A stretch of DNA of 64,000 nt from Otatea glauca (GCA_036346275.1 CM070720.1:11757278-11821277); one strand, 5' to 3'. Positions 35,003 to 46,620 are shown, counted from the first letter of the stretch. Notes: a model not told the origin generated them from the letters alone. Numbers and translations: made by a program.

Positions 35003-36740
35003 TGTAACATCCCAAAATTTGAGTTTTGCAATGTTTGAATTGAAAAATAAACCATTTACAATTTCCTTGAATTAATCCAAGCTTAATTTGATCTTCTATT
35101 AATGAAAGAATTTAATTTGACTAAACTAATCATCAAACTAAAGGTTCATTGTGCTTCAAGGATTTTTTTCCATATTTTTGGAGATTTTTCTGAATTTATT
35201 TGATATTTTTTTGAATTTATTTGATTTTATTTGAATTTATAGCAATTTTTAAATTTGTGAAATGTCTTTATTTTCTAAAAAAGCCCTTCAGGCTGAATCT
35301 TCCGCTGCCTATGCCTTTTCTCCCACGCGGCCCAGCTCCGCTTCGCCTCGCTCAGCCTAGCAGCCTACTTCACTCGGCCTGCCCCGCTCGCTCGCAGCAG
35401 CCGCTGCCGTGCTATCCCGATCCAACGCATCTTGCGAAGCCGCGTAGCCGTTCGGTGTGAGACATTGGATTTGCACCACGTGTGTGGTCCGGATTGCACC
35501 ACGTTGCCCCGCGACCGCCGCCGTAATCCCTAACCCTAGCGCTCGGAGTCTCGCCGCCTCACGCGCCGTCGTCTCAGAGTGCATGCACTACACGCCTTCC
35601 AAGGGCTATAAATGCGCCTCCAACCCCTGCCCGATGATCCCCGTTTCGCCCCGCACCTGCTGCCTTTTTCCTCGTCGCCCAAGACGCTGCGGTCGCCGAG
35701 ATCTTCTTCGCCAGAGTTCGTCGTTGCCTCGAAGCCTTCCCCTCCTTCGTTTGGCCGCTACGGCGTAGCTCCGCCGACACCGTTTGTCCCTTTGGATTCC
35801 TCGTGTTGAGCTCTTCAAGACCCCCAAGGTTTCCCGCCTGATCCATCGCTCTTCCGCCGCGTTCCATGTCGTCTCCCTCGGCTCCGACGAAATAGCACCG
35901 CCTCCTCGCCGTCGGTCCCCATCGCAATTTCTGGTCATCCAATCTTCGATGGATACCCGAGATCGCACCGCGTCACCGTTGCCCCTCCTCTCATTTTCCG
36001 CCGTCCGATCCGATCGCAACCGCCGGATGCGCGATGCGTGGCCTACCTCGTCAACATTTGCGTGGCCACCTGCGTTAGTGCCGCGTCAACCCTAACGCCA
36101 CGTGCCGCCCCATCAGCGATGACGTCAGCGGTGTCATCAGCCCTAGATCTGTTCCCGTGAGCCCAGTCCACCGTGGACTGAGCTGAGGCCGTGGACTCAG
36201 TCTATAGATCGTGGGTCCCACATGTCAATGAAATAAGGGTTTTCTGATTTATTTTTATTTTGGAAAATTGATTATTGACGTCAGCGTTACGCAATAAATC
36301 GATTTTCGAATAGAAAAAAATAAATCAGAAAATTCGGATTTTCTGAATTTCAGCCTTTTTCTCTGAATTTAATCTTTCGAAGGCCCGTTCTCGCTCATAC
36401 AAACTTTGATTGAGGCGATTCAAGTTTGTAATTTTTTCTAAAATCATGCTCTACATTTCAGAGACATTTATTTTCAGTTTTGAGCTTGTTTGAGTCTCTG
36501 TTTGGTATTGATTTGGTTTCATTCCTTTCTTTTCCGATAGACGCTAATTCCGAGGGAGCGAACAGAGACTTCGAAGACCAAGACTCAGCACTAGCTCAGC
36601 AAGGCAAGTCGTTACCTTTGATCATATTGATCCTATGTTTGCAAAGTAATTTGTTTTATACAATTGCATGCTATTTGTGTATCAATGATTATTTTATGGG
36701 AATAGCTACATACCTAGTTGTCATTATGCCACGTTGGTTA
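35003..36740 (+). repeat. 3' LTR of element B, first part
   Basis: Starts TGTAACATCCC and is colinear with 26777-28403 of the 5' LTR up to the phrase TTGGTTA, where element X begins. It contains the TATA box at 35607 and about 82 bases missing from the 5' copy. The second part is at 59415-60823. Confidence 0.93.
35607..35613 (+). promoter_or_regulatory. TATA box, element B 3' LTR
   Basis: GGGCTATAAATGCGCC, same context as at 27269. From here a read-out transcript would run into element X. Confidence 0.6.
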
Positions 36741-37989
36741 TTGAAAGATCAAAATGGTGATCAGAGGGGGGGTGAATGATCCCAAATAAAATTTTCCCCC
36801 ACTCAAAGTACTCCAAACAATCTCGCAATAAAAATCTGAAGCACCCAAAGATTTTCGTTCAAATTGGTGCTTCTCATATTCGCACACCCTCCAAAACCCC
36901 GAAGTATTAGACAACTATATGTACTCCTAGCTTGCATGGATAAGAACCATGAATCATGTGAGGGGTTTTTTTTAATCACAATCCTGGTTGTCAAGTGTCC
37001 AAACAAAGAGGAATCAATTCAAAAGACTTCTTTTCTAAAAGAGATAAAGCTAAAACACCAAAGTCTCTTTTCAGAAAAGTAAAAGTAGATTTTCAGAAAT
37101 TGTCCTCAGTTGGAGCAGGTGGTTGCTGGGTTTTTGTTTCTCTAAACTTTTTAGGAATTTTTATCCCTTTGAGAAGTAGAGTTGTGAAACACTCCACCAA
37201 AAATCACCTCAAAAATCTTTGTAGAATAAACATGAAAAATCAAGCATTACAGACATTCAGGAACTTCGACCATAAAGTTTGAGGCTCGGTTTTCACTTCA
37301 TAGCTCTCAAACGGTGCAACCAGTGGACTCACAAATATTTCTACAGATGGATATATGAGTCATGCACCTTCTACAACAAGAATCGCTTAAAAATTATTTT
37401 TCTAGTTTTTTTTGTAAAAATCAAAGACTGACTGCTGTGCGAAGAACAAGTTCTCGACAGATTTGCAATTCAATAAAAACTTGATCTCTAGTCTATCCTA
37501 AGGAGCAAGAAAGATGTAAAACCATATGAACACCCTCAAGACATCCTAGAAGAATAGCATTTAGAAGGAGGGGAGGCAAATCCAAATTGCGAGAAAGTAA
37601 ATTGCGAGAATGTAAATGCGGGAAAGTAAATGCTAAATTTAAATTGCGTAAAGTAAAGACATAATGTAAATGCGCAATTTAAATTCACAATAAGGTAAAG
37701 GAAATCTTTGTATTTTTCTAGAAGGAGAGGTTACAAAGCCTCACATTCATGTGGGCAAATCTCAAAGGAGCATCAAAAACCTCAAAACCTTCAAGAAGGG
37801 AAGGCACCCCTACCCCTCTATTTATACTACTCTTGGGTCATCCTCCACCCTTGGATGAGCTTCTAAACCCTAGAGCACTCATCAAGGGCTAGAATTAACC
37901 CACTCAACCAGCCATGCAAGGGCTCACCCAAAACCCACACACATAATGGATTTTCTTGCACGGTTTTCAAAGCATACTAACTAGACCCG
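36741..37989. repeat. left arm of element X
   Basis: Begins TTGAAAGATC, then CAGAGGGGGGGTGAATGATCC. It holds an AT-rich stretch with repeated TAAATTGCG-like words (37588-37685) and a possible promoter CCTCTATTTATACTACTC near 37815-37833. Such a layout suggests an LTR, but no partner LTR is seen. No gene found. Confidence 0.55.
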
Positions 37990-38258
37990 CTATCCTATCA
38001 ACTAGACCGAAATCCGACGGCCCTCATCGATCCGAGCAGCATCTAGCTAGCATCACATCCATTCCTTGTCTTCATGGCTTGCACGGACTCCGTCTCCGAT
38101 CATCTTCCGGCAATCCCCGACCGTCTGGACCTCCGACGCTCCTCGTCTAGTCCTGGTCATCTTTCGCCTCACCATGATCTAACATCGTCGACCTGCAACC
38201 ATCAAAAACAAGGAAACTCCTCACATAGCAATGCCCACAAAGATGTGCAATAAATCCA
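37990..38258. repeat. 260-bp direct repeat, left copy
   Basis: The stretch from CTATCAACTAGACCG to AATAAATCCA is repeated at 58966-59227 in the same orientation at about 94 percent identity by eye. The two copies flank the Tat element. It could be the U3 end of the Tat LTR, with the rest of this left copy lost. A 24-bp piece (AAACTCCTCACATAGCAATG and four more bases) occurs at 38214-38237 and again at 38261-38284. Confidence 0.8.
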
Positions 38259-39465
38259 TCAAACTCCTCACATAGCAATGCCCAACCTTGCTGGATGTTG
38301 CTCAACTCTGCTGCTTAAGACCAGATGGGGAACAAGTATCGGCCTTCAGTGCCAAACCATAGTATAAACTTATTCGGTCCAAAGGTGAAGGATGGTCTAA
38401 GTATATTGCCAATAATAATAAAGTAAATGGATTAGTATCGGACAAGGAGCACGTTGCTTTCCTTAATCTCTGGCTTGACCGATTTTTATTCTACGGGGCT
38501 TCATTAGGACCAACTCAAATATATCAGAAAATTGCAGAACGATTGGTAGAGGGCCATCGGCTGGTGCTTGGAAAAACATTTCTGGGAGCGGTATACCAAA
38601 TGATGCATGTTATTAGAAGTCGGCTGTATACGGGTTTTGCTGAGTTCACCTTAGGCAACGTGGGCGGTCCCCTATGGTTTATTCAGGTTTGGTTGTACTG
38701 CTTCTTTAGCCGACCCTTTGATTTGGAGCCTGCCGATGATACAGCCTTCCCAAGAGAAGTCAACCCAGAGAACGCCATTCCTCAATATCAAGCAAGCCGA
38801 TCGTTTGGCGAACGGTTCATCATGTGTTCTGGTAACGAGACCAAAATCACAGCTGCCGATTCGAAGAAGTAAATGTCTTTCTTCCTCCACTTGAGCAATG
38901 AAGATCTGAAAAAGTGGGACTTTTTTAGTTACAGCGTGTGGCCGATTTTCCATGGCCTTCGTTTCTACATCTTGAAGCCGACAGTTCTTCGATGCCTCAG
39001 GAAACTCTTGATTTATATAGAATTTTCATTTCTCCTTGCGTTCTCCATGCTGGTCTCCACACAAGAAATCAGACAAACCAACTGTCATATGAATTTTATC
39101 ATCCGTCTGTTTATTCAAGACAACTTGGATTTGGTCAAGTGATCCCAAGTTTCCAACTTCTTGATCGGCTTCAGCCTAGAGCTAGAGTCCGGAATGTTGC
39201 ATCAGCTGAGATTGTCCTAGAAGTAGCCGATGACCTACAAGTCCAATCTTTGCCACACTTTTTTCTGAACACCAGACGGGCAGGGGGCTATACTACATGG
39301 TGGTCAACCATTGCAGAAGCTCTCTATCGGTCCAAGTCTCCGTCGACTATTATCAACGAATTTTTTCCAAATCTTCCGGAGCCGACGTTAGTGTCTAATG
39401 CCGATTCTAGCAGTGAGGCTACTTCGTCTAGATACACTAACATGAACGTAGATGTTTCTGGTGAG

Positions 39466-39548
39466 GTATCGGCTTAGAGTCTAAGTTTTCCATTTCGCTA
39501 TTTTCTGAAGTCTATCTTGAATCTAACTTGGTTTCATTTTCCTTGTAG
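39466..39548 (+). other. intron 1 of the antisense gene
   Basis: GTATCGG...CCTTGTAG, 83 bases. The exon before ends on a complete codon (GAG) and the next begins AAC AAG GCT in phase. Confidence 0.7.
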
Positions 39549-39702
39549 AACAAGGCTACTGTAAAGAGGGCGGCTTCAGGCCCATCGGGTGACAGTCAGC
39601 TGAGAAAACAACAACAATCGCCCGTTGTCACGGGTTATGCCTCGGGATCTCTGGGTATCCAGAGCCCATCTTTATCGGACTTGGAGAAGCAGAAACAACC
39701 TA

Positions 39703-39781
39703 GTAAGCATTCTTATCGACTTTCTTCTTATCTTAAACCGATTTTCAGCTAACCAAAACTATTTGTCCGATAAACCCTCAG
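39703..39781 (+). other. intron 2 of the antisense gene
   Basis: GTAAGC...CCTCAG, 79 bases, contains an in-frame stop if not removed. The split codon rejoins as Lys. Confidence 0.7.
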
Positions 39782-39879
39782 AAAAGAAGCAGAAGTACAA
39801 AAAAGTCGCTGCCAAGAGGATCCCCAAGCCCCAAGAGCAGAGCGGTGAAAGCTCGCCAACTATATCGGTTACAGAAGAG

Positions 39880-39955
39880 GTGAGTTTCTTTTCCTTTTGA
39901 ATTTGTATGATTCTTTTTGTGTGCTGTCCTTATCTTGATTTTACTCCTTTTACAG
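39880..39955 (+). other. intron 3 of the antisense gene
   Basis: GTGAGTTTC...TTTTACAG, 76 bases, with a T-rich 3' end. The flanking exons join in phase (VTEE then PTPSAQ). Confidence 0.75.
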
Positions 39956-40862
39956 CCGACACCATCTGCGCAGGTGGCTGCCATTCTGGCCGATCATCCC
40001 GCCGTTTCTCCCAAAGTTCCACCGCCACCGCCGACTCGAACGACCGACACTTCAGTCGACTTGCCAGGCTCCCCGGCCCCACCTCAGCTAACACCATCGG
40101 CTCCAGCCTCCCAACCTTCAATGTCTTCCGACCCAATGGATTTGTTGGGATTCACCCTTGATGAACTGGAAGACCCAGAGATGATGGCCACAAATGATTT
40201 TCCCGCAGACATTAGAGAAATCCTTGAAGTTGCAGAGGAGGCGTCGGCTACGGTAACTTCGGTACCTGGAATGCAAGGAGATTATGCAGCCTGAAGCTGA
40301 CCTTTTAGCCAACACGTTACCCTTGCGTGATGCTATGGCAGCCCTCGAAGCCGACCTTCCCCCAGAGGCCATGGCTGCCCTTCTTGAAGTCTGTCATTTA
40401 GACAGCAAGAGGGCTGAAGTGCAAGCGGCTAAGGCCAGAATCGCGAAGAGGGAAGCCCAAAAAACCCACCAAATCATCCTAGACAAACTGGGGGTTAGCA
40501 CAAAGGCCCAAAAGAAAAAAATTGATGAAGACAATCAAGCCCTTAAATCGGATAAGGCCACCATTCTCCATCTAGAATCGGCCAGAAAACGCATCGAAGA
40601 AGAGTTGGCTGAGGTAAACAAAAAATTGGCTGATAAGCAAGCTTCACTTGCCGCAACTGCTGCCTCCCTTAAAAATCAAAAGCAAGAGATTGGCCAAGTG
40701 GTAACTCAAATCTCCAAGCAAATGGCCAAGATCACCCTTGTTCCAGGCAATAACGAAGAAGATGAGAAATTCTTGGATGAGATCCAACAGATTATTGCCA
40801 AGGCGGCAGGAGCAGTGTTGGCTTTAGGGGGTAGGATTCTCGGTTCAGACCTTCAAGTTTAA

Positions 40863-41041
40863 TCTTTTTATGATGATGTAACATTGCTGAACGCTAGGCT
40901 TTTTGGAACATTAATCTGTAACACCTTAATTTTATAATCGACTGTTTAACCGATTTTGTGCCTACCTTGCATTTTATTCCTTCAGCCAATTAACAGCATC
41001 GAATTGACTTGGCTTTCATAATGATTTTTTATTTTAGCCGA
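40863..41041. other. spacer between antisense gene and pol end
   Basis: AT-rich, no gene. The antisense gene and the end of pol converge here, so both 3' ends and poly(A) signals of the two transcripts would be expected in this stretch. Confidence 0.5.
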
Positions 41042-41404
41042 CTAAGCTCCAACCCAAATACTTGGATAATATTTCTTTAAGTATTTTCCATTAATCGCTT
41101 TTGGAAACAGAACTCCTTCTAACGTCTCTAATATGTATGAATTTCCACCGACTAGCCGATTAATCTGATACGGCCCTTCCCACGTAGGAGACCATTTACC
41201 ATATCGGTTATCCCTAGAGCCGATAGGCAGTATAGTTTTCCAAACCAAATCGGCTTCAACGAAAGATTTAGGAAATACTTTCTTGTTGTAAGCCCTAGCG
41301 ACTGTTTCCTTATTCTTTTTAAGCCGATCCAATGTACATAATCGTAATTCTGCCAAATCATCCAAGTTATCGATCATCATATCCTTATACTCTAGAGCCG
41401 ACAA
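41042..41404 (-). pseudogene. Tat integrase C-terminal part
   Basis: The 120-residue frame contains LRLCTLDRLKKNKETVARAYNKKV (ORF text begins with MSALEYKDMMIDNLDDLAELR), then FVEADLVWKTILPIGSRDNRYGKWSPTWEGPYQINRLVGGNSYILE, the GPY/F-type end of gypsy integrases. It lies directly after the core and is separated from it by one stop near 41420. Confidence 0.82.
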
Positions 41405-41422
41405 ATCATTTTGCTTGGCTAT

Positions 41423-42330
41423 TCATATAGAATGAATGTTGATCTCTATGGGTAAAACAGCTTCTTGTCCATATACTAATTGATATGGCGAAATTTTTGT
41501 CGCCCCATGATAAGCTAGCCGATAAGCCCACAATGATTCTGATAATGTGGTATGCCAATTCCTTGGCTTTTCATCAATCTTTCTTTTTATCAGCTTAATC
41601 AATGTCTTATTGGACGATTCGGCTTGACCATTAGCTTGAGCATAATAAGGTGACGAGTTCAACAACTTGATACGCAGACTCTTAGCAAAATCCTGAAACT
41701 CTTTAGACATGAATACAGTGCCTTGATCGGTTGTAATAGTTTGCGGAATTCCAAATCGGTGAATAATATGCTCATTAACAAATCCGATAGCTTCGACACT
41801 GGTCACCTTTTTAAGGGGTATAGCTTCAACCCACATGGAGAAATAATCGGTCGTAGCCAAAATAAACTTATGGCCTTTGCTTGAGGCAGGAAATATTTGC
41901 CCGATTACGTCTATTCCCCATCCTCTGAATGGCCATGGCTTAATAATCGGGTGTAAAGCCGATGCTGGTGCCAATTGTACGTTGCCAAATTTCTGACAAG
42001 TCTGGCATCCTTTGTAATATCGAAAGCAATCTTCTAACATTGTCGGCCAAAAATAACCTGTGCGCCTAAGAACCCTTTTCATCTTGTATGCCGACTGATG
42101 AGATCCACAGATTCCTTCATTAACTTCTCCCATTGCTACTTTGGCTTCATCGGCGTTCAGGCATTTTAGCAGTAATCCTTCTAATGTTCGATAATACAAT
42201 ATATCATCTAAAACTACGTATTTCAATGCCTGCCTCTTAACTTTTCGTTCTGTCGGCTTAGATGGATCGTTGAGATAATCTATTATCTTTATTCTCCAAT
42301 CAATAACCCCAACGCACATAACGGCCTTAT
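41423..42330 (-). pseudogene. Tat integrase zinc domain and core
   Basis: The frame continues from the second RNase H. Zinc ligands lie in GICGSHQSAYKMKRVLRR and FRYYKGCQTCQKFG. The core has the blocks GWGIDVIGQIFPASSKGHKF, TTDQGTVFMSKEFQDF and YYAQANGQAESSNKTL, so all three catalytic acids are present. It ends KISPYQLVYGQEAVLPIE. The whole 388-residue open frame is uninterrupted, making it the best preserved part of this element. Confidence 0.9.
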
Positions 42331-42339
42331 CGGCCAATT

Positions 42340-42775
42340 CTATCTGCTGATTTTGGCCAGAATCTTTATACCCTGATGCCTGTTGCGCCAATGCATTGGC
42401 TCTGCCATTCAACTCTCGAGGTATGTGGCAAATAGAAAATGATACGAACAAGTCGATAATTTTGTTGCAATGTTCTAAATATTTTAATAACACTTCCTCA
42501 TTGCATTGGTATTCACCTTTTATTTGCTGCACGACTAATAGAGAGTCTCCATAAGCTTCAACAGGGTTGACTCCGATGTTTTCCAACAACTACAAACCTT
42601 TTAATAATGCTTCATATTTTGCCAGATTATTCGAGCATCGGCTGTTTATCCTGAATGCAAATTCAAAGTTATGGCCTTTAGGTGAGATAAGCACGATACC
42701 AATTCCATCACCTTCTTGACAAACAGACCCGTCAAAATATAGTTGCCATGGGGCGAGGGAAACCAAGTCAGCAGA
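42340..42775 (-). pseudogene. Tat second RNase H (archaeal type)
   Basis: After the usual gypsy RNase H comes a second one: GDGIGIVLISPKGHNFEFAF, RCSNNLAKYEALLKGL, a stop near 42590, then VEAYGDSLLVVQQIKGEY and ICHIPRELNGRANALAQQAS. The blocks with G-I-G-x-V, N-x-A-x-Y-E-A and G-D-S are those of archaeal-type RNase H, which plant Tat elements acquired in addition to their own. Confidence 0.85.
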
Positions 42776-42808
42776 AGTATCATATCCTGTTATGAAATCG
42801 GCTATAAC

Positions 42809-43258
42809 CTATCCCTTAACTGCCTTAGCCGATTCATATATTAGGTCGAACTTTGTTAAGGCATACGCCCATTTGCCAAGTCGACCTCTCAGAATTGGAG
42901 CTGACAACATATACTTTATAACATCCGTTTTACAAATCACTTTACAGGCCGACGCTAAGATATAATGCCTTAGCTTTGAACAGGCAAAATATAGTGACAA
43001 GAATAATTTTTCAACATAAGGATACCTGGTTTCGGCTTCTAGCAGACGTCGGCTTAAGTAAAAGATCACCCTCTCTTTATTATCGACTTCCTGCACGAAC
43101 ACTGCTCCAATTGTTTCTTCTTCAGCCGACAAATATAACTTAAAGGGGATTCCTTTACGCGGTACAGCTAAGACGGGAGGGTTAGCCAAACACTGTTTGA
43201 TGTCATGAAAGGCCTTCTGTTGATTGGCTCCCCAAATAAACTCCTGATTTTCTCCCAA
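42809..43258 (-). pseudogene. Tat RT connection and first RNase H
   Basis: The frame reads FIWGANQQKAFHDIKQCLANPPVLAVP, then FKLYLSAEEETIGAVFVQE and FYLSRRLLEAETRYPYVEKLFLSLYFACSKLRHYI. In this lineage the first catalytic Asp is often lost (here LSAEEE replaces C-D-A-S), in keeping with a degenerate connection domain while the second RNase H does the work. Confidence 0.85.
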
Positions 43259-43453
43259 CTTCAGCAGAGGAGTAAACGCACGAATTCACCCAGAAAGATT
43301 TGAAATAAATCGTTGGAGATAATTAATTTTACCGATCAACTTTTGTAACTCATTTTTACATGTCGGCGGCTTGGTTTTTGCTATGACCTTAAACCATTCT
43401 TGGTTAACCTCAATCCCTCTTTCGTGCACCATAAATCCCAGGAATTTTCCAGA

Positions 43454-44458
43454 TTACGTACCAAATGCGCACTTGAAAGGATTCATCTTCATGCCATGTT
43501 TTCTGGTATTCTGGAAGACCTTTTCCAAATCGGCTAAGTGTTGTAAATTTTCTTTGGACTTGACTACTACATCGTCGATGTAAATTTCCACTATATGGCC
43601 AATTAAATTATGAGAAATCAAGTTCATAGCTCGCTGGTATGTTGCACCAGCATTCTTTAAACCGAATGTCATAACCGTCCATTCGAACAATCCTATTGCA
43701 CCGGGACATCTAAAGGCGGTCTTAGGTATATCGGCTTCTGCCATGAGTATTTGGTTATACCCGGCATTTCCATCCAAGAAACTGATGATTTTGTTTCGTG
43801 ATGCAGCATCGATAAGCATATCGGCTATTGGCATTGGATATTCATCTTTTGGTGTAGCCTTATTTAGATCTCTGAAATCCACATATACCCTAAGTTTACC
43901 ATTTTTCTTCATCACCGGGACAATATTAGAAACCCACTCAGCATATCGGCATGGCCTAATAAACTTAGCTTCTAATAACCGCTCAACCTCCTCTTTTATA
44001 ACATTGTATAACACCGGATTGAAGCGTCTAGGTTGCTGTTTAAATGGTCGATATCCTGGTTTCGTGGGTAGCCGATGTTCGACAAGTTGTCGGCTTAAAC
44101 CGGGCATTTCATGGTATTCCCAAGCAAAGCAATCCTTATACTCTTTAAGAATTTTGATTAATTTCTCTCTATATGATACATCTAGTTTTGCGCTAATAAA
44201 AGTTGGTCTTTTCACATCACCATTGCCAATATCGATTTCTTCTAATTGATCGGTTGAGGTAAATCCCTGACCTAACTTTTCAATCTCTTGGAAATCTTCA
44301 ACAACGTCACAGCTATCTGTTATCTGCCGATAGCTTTGCATCTTTCCTTGCAAGGCTTTAATTGTTTGCTTGGACCCCATCGGCGCACGATTTCTCTCGC
44401 CCGATCGATTATGCTTGGCCTGACACTGATCGGCGTGAGCCCTGTTTTTCCAACGCAA
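43454..44458 (-). pseudogene. Tat reverse transcriptase
   Basis: The frame is open for 334 residues. Blocks are FAWEYHEMPGLSRQLVEHRL, PGYRPFKQQPRRFNP, EAKFIRPCRYAEWVSNIVPV, LRVYVDFRDLNKATPKDEYPMP, FLDGNAGYNQILMAEADIPKTAF, FGLKNAGATYQRAMN and the catalytic IYIDDVVVKSK. The active-site Asp pair is intact. The frame stops in front of FPDYVP-like spacer, after which the connection domain starts. Confidence 0.92.
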
Positions 44459-44882
44459 ATAAAGTCACAATCATCCAAAGCTTCGCCAGATATACACTTA
44501 GCATTTTCATGTGGCCAATTCGCATCTGACTAGCCATTGCAATATGAGCTGATGTATCTGCCATGATAACCTCGATTTTGTCTCCATTCCATTGTACAAG
44601 CGAGTGGTGCATGTTCAATGGGACGCAACAATTGGCATGAATCCAGTCCCTCCCCAGCAATACGCTGTAGTTACCCTTAGCGTCAATCTCAAAGAAAGCG
44701 GTTGGCAAAGTTTTACTACCGATAGTCAATTCTGCGAGCATGACACCCTTTGCTTCAGTGGGATCGCCTGTGAAGTCATTTAGAACCATGTTAGTTTTGA
44801 TCAGGTCTTCATCGGTCTTACCCAACTTTTTCCATGTAGTGTATGGCATCAAATTGACAGTAGCTCCCCCATCAACTAGCAT
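44409..44882 (-). pseudogene. Tat aspartic protease
   Basis: Opens MLVDGGATVNLMPYTTWKKL with the D-G-G active site of Tat proteases, continues with PTAFFEIDAKGNYSVLLGRDWIHANCCVP and ends in the linker to RT. The overlap with the RT frame at 44409-44458 is a frame change and probably a small indel. Confidence 0.88.
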
Positions 44883-45537
44883 TCTTGAGATCGGCTTGCC
44901 ATTGATATATCCTCTCAGGTATAACGACCTTAAATGCCGATGTGTATCCTGAGGTTTCTCAAAAACTGCATCTTGAGCTCATAAACACATCTGAGCAAAG
45001 ATTTCTTTAGCCGATTCAGTCTTAACCTTGAACTCTGTTGGTAGTGTAAATACCATATTAATATCCATTGGCGGAGTGTCATCGCGGATCATTGGTGATC
45101 CTAAATCGTCAATCGAATCAGTGTCTTCGTCGGCTTGAATTTTTCTTCTCCACTCCTTTTTTACAATTTTCATGGACCGAAGTTCATTGAATGCCTCGTC
45201 CCTTTGCCTTTCTTCTCCAGCCTCTCTTATTTCTTCGGTCCTTAGCCTTTGAAGCCGTCTACGCTGTGATCGGCTAAGGCCTGGTGGACACCAACTTGGT
45301 TTTGGTTCGATCGGCTCACGAACTTTCCCAGCCAGATCTAACCTCTCTGAAGAACCTTTTTCTTATTGTTCTTTTGGCCTACTTGGTTCAGAGATCCTTC
45401 CATGTACTGGCCTCTGGTTGAAATTATTGAAGTGATTCCTGATCGGTCCGGACAATCTTTCTCTGACTGGCCGCTTTGGCCAATCGTTCCTGGGGTGATG
45501 TTCCATCGGGCATGAATATGGTGAGGGCAATGCCACA
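44883..45537 (-). pseudogene. Tat gag-protease linker
   Basis: From the CACTA end at 45537 the minus-strand reading is ALPSPYSCPMEHHPRNDWPK, then a charged linker with SWCPPGLSRSQRRRLQRLR and DINMVFTLPTEF. A stop occurs near 45361, and another at about 44980. The text matches in sense the linker found before the protease in related elements. It is the continuation of the gag-like ORF at 57473-58303. Confidence 0.75.
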
Positions 45538-45555
45538 CACTACAAGAAACAGTGT

Positions 45556-45780
45556 AAAATTCGTGGGTTTTTTTAAATTTGTGGGCCAAAACAAAACCCA
45601 CGAATTTATATATTTAAATTCGTCGGTTTCTAAAAACCCCACGTATTTAATTAAATTCGTGGGCAAAAAAAAACACCCACGAATTTATGTACTTAAATTC
45701 GTCGGTTAGTGCAAATACCCACGAATTTAAATAAATTCGTGCACAAAAAACACCCACGAATTTATTTACGAATTTAAAAG
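45556..45780. repeat. left subterminal repeats of the CACTA element
   Basis: The word AAATTCGTGGG and its inverse CCCACGAATTT, with variants, occur about eight times in both orientations. Such subterminal arrays are the usual binding sites for the second transposon protein in CACTA elements. Confidence 0.85.
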
Positions 45781-45790
45781 CCCATCGGGC

Positions 45791-45816
45791 TTCTCTCTCT
45801 CTCTCTCTCTCTCTCT
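45791..45816. repeat. CT microsatellite
   Basis: About twelve CT units lie between the subterminal repeats and a GC-rich stretch (45820-46110) that may be the promoter region of the transposase gene. Confidence 0.9.
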
Positions 45817-46620
45817 TCTCACGCCCGCCCGCTCGCCCGCTTGCTTGCCCAGCAGCGTTGCGATCACCGCCACGGCCACCACCCAAGCGTGCTCGGCCCC
45901 ACGCCGCAAAGACCGCACACACCCGCCCGCCCGCGTTGCCGCTTTGCCCGTCCCGCCACGCCGCCCGCCGATCGCCGCCCGCTGCCGCCCACCAGCTGCC
46001 GCCGCCGGCCGGCCGCAAGCCACGCTCACCCGCCCGCCCGGCCGCGCCATCGCTCGACATCGCTGGCGCCACCCCGCCTCCCGGACCCTCCGCGACGCCT
46101 ACCGTGTTGGAGAAGGTATATTTCATCTCATTTTATATTCGTTTGTAGTTATTTCATCTCATTTTATATTCACGCATATGGTATATATATTTTATTTTCT
46201 CGCCGTTGTATATAACGTTAGAGTTTAGGGTTTGTGTCGAACAGTAGAGAGCCTAGGTGTCACCCGTTCGGGAACAGCGCATCTAACATTTGCTTGTGAG
46301 GTGCACGGTTCCGGAATTGTCCAGTGTATTTTGGACAGCCCGAGAATGTTGGTTGTTGCATGGGGCTCATGGCGTGAGCGATCCGAACGTGATTTCGTCG
46401 CATAACCTGTTGTTCTCCGACGCACCAAAGATCAGCGGCGCTTGGAGAACAACGGGGTTATGCCGCCGAAATTTCGTTCGGTTCGTAGTGCATGTCACAG
46501 GTCACATGCAATGGCCTCCATTCTTGGGTGGGTTTAGAACATATCTTTACTAATAGGGTTGTCTTTATCACCTAAGCCACGGTCGTACGTTGACATCGTT
46601 TCATTTGTTTAGCTTTGAGA

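Larger units (their letters stand above)
38400..40862 (+). pseudogene. spliced antisense gene of the Tat element (plant mobile domain-like)
   Basis: The gene runs opposite to gag-pol. The first exon encodes a domain resembling the plant mobile domain (VAFLNLWLDRFLFYG, GGPLWFIQVWLYCFF, AGGYTTWWSTIAEALY). Canonical GT-AG introns can be placed at 39466-39548, 39703-39781 and 39880-39955, and the frame is preserved across all three. The later exons give a Ser/Gln-rich part, a basic KKQKYKKVAAKR stretch and a Pro-rich part. A shift near 40280 precedes a long coiled coil (40284-40862) ending LALGGRILGSDLQV. A stop at 38871 and a shift near 38950 damage the first exon. Role in the element is not known; such extra ORFs are reported for plant Tat elements. 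Confidence 0.75.

Noticed and set aside
36741..36800. X as a PIF/Harbinger-like element because of the TTA duplication
   Set aside because: TTA is also compatible with TTATTG or a 5-base RTTAT footprint. The termini do not match the Harbinger type and no transposase is present.
37588..37690. CRISPR-like or satellite array
   Set aside because: Words of the type TAAATTGCG recur, but spacing is irregular and there are no spacers; simple AT-rich repeat in element X.
45841..46228. Three overlapping Pro/Arg-rich frames near the CACTA left end
   Set aside because: Low-complexity products of a GC-rich promoter stretch following a CT microsatellite; no start context and no relatives recognised.
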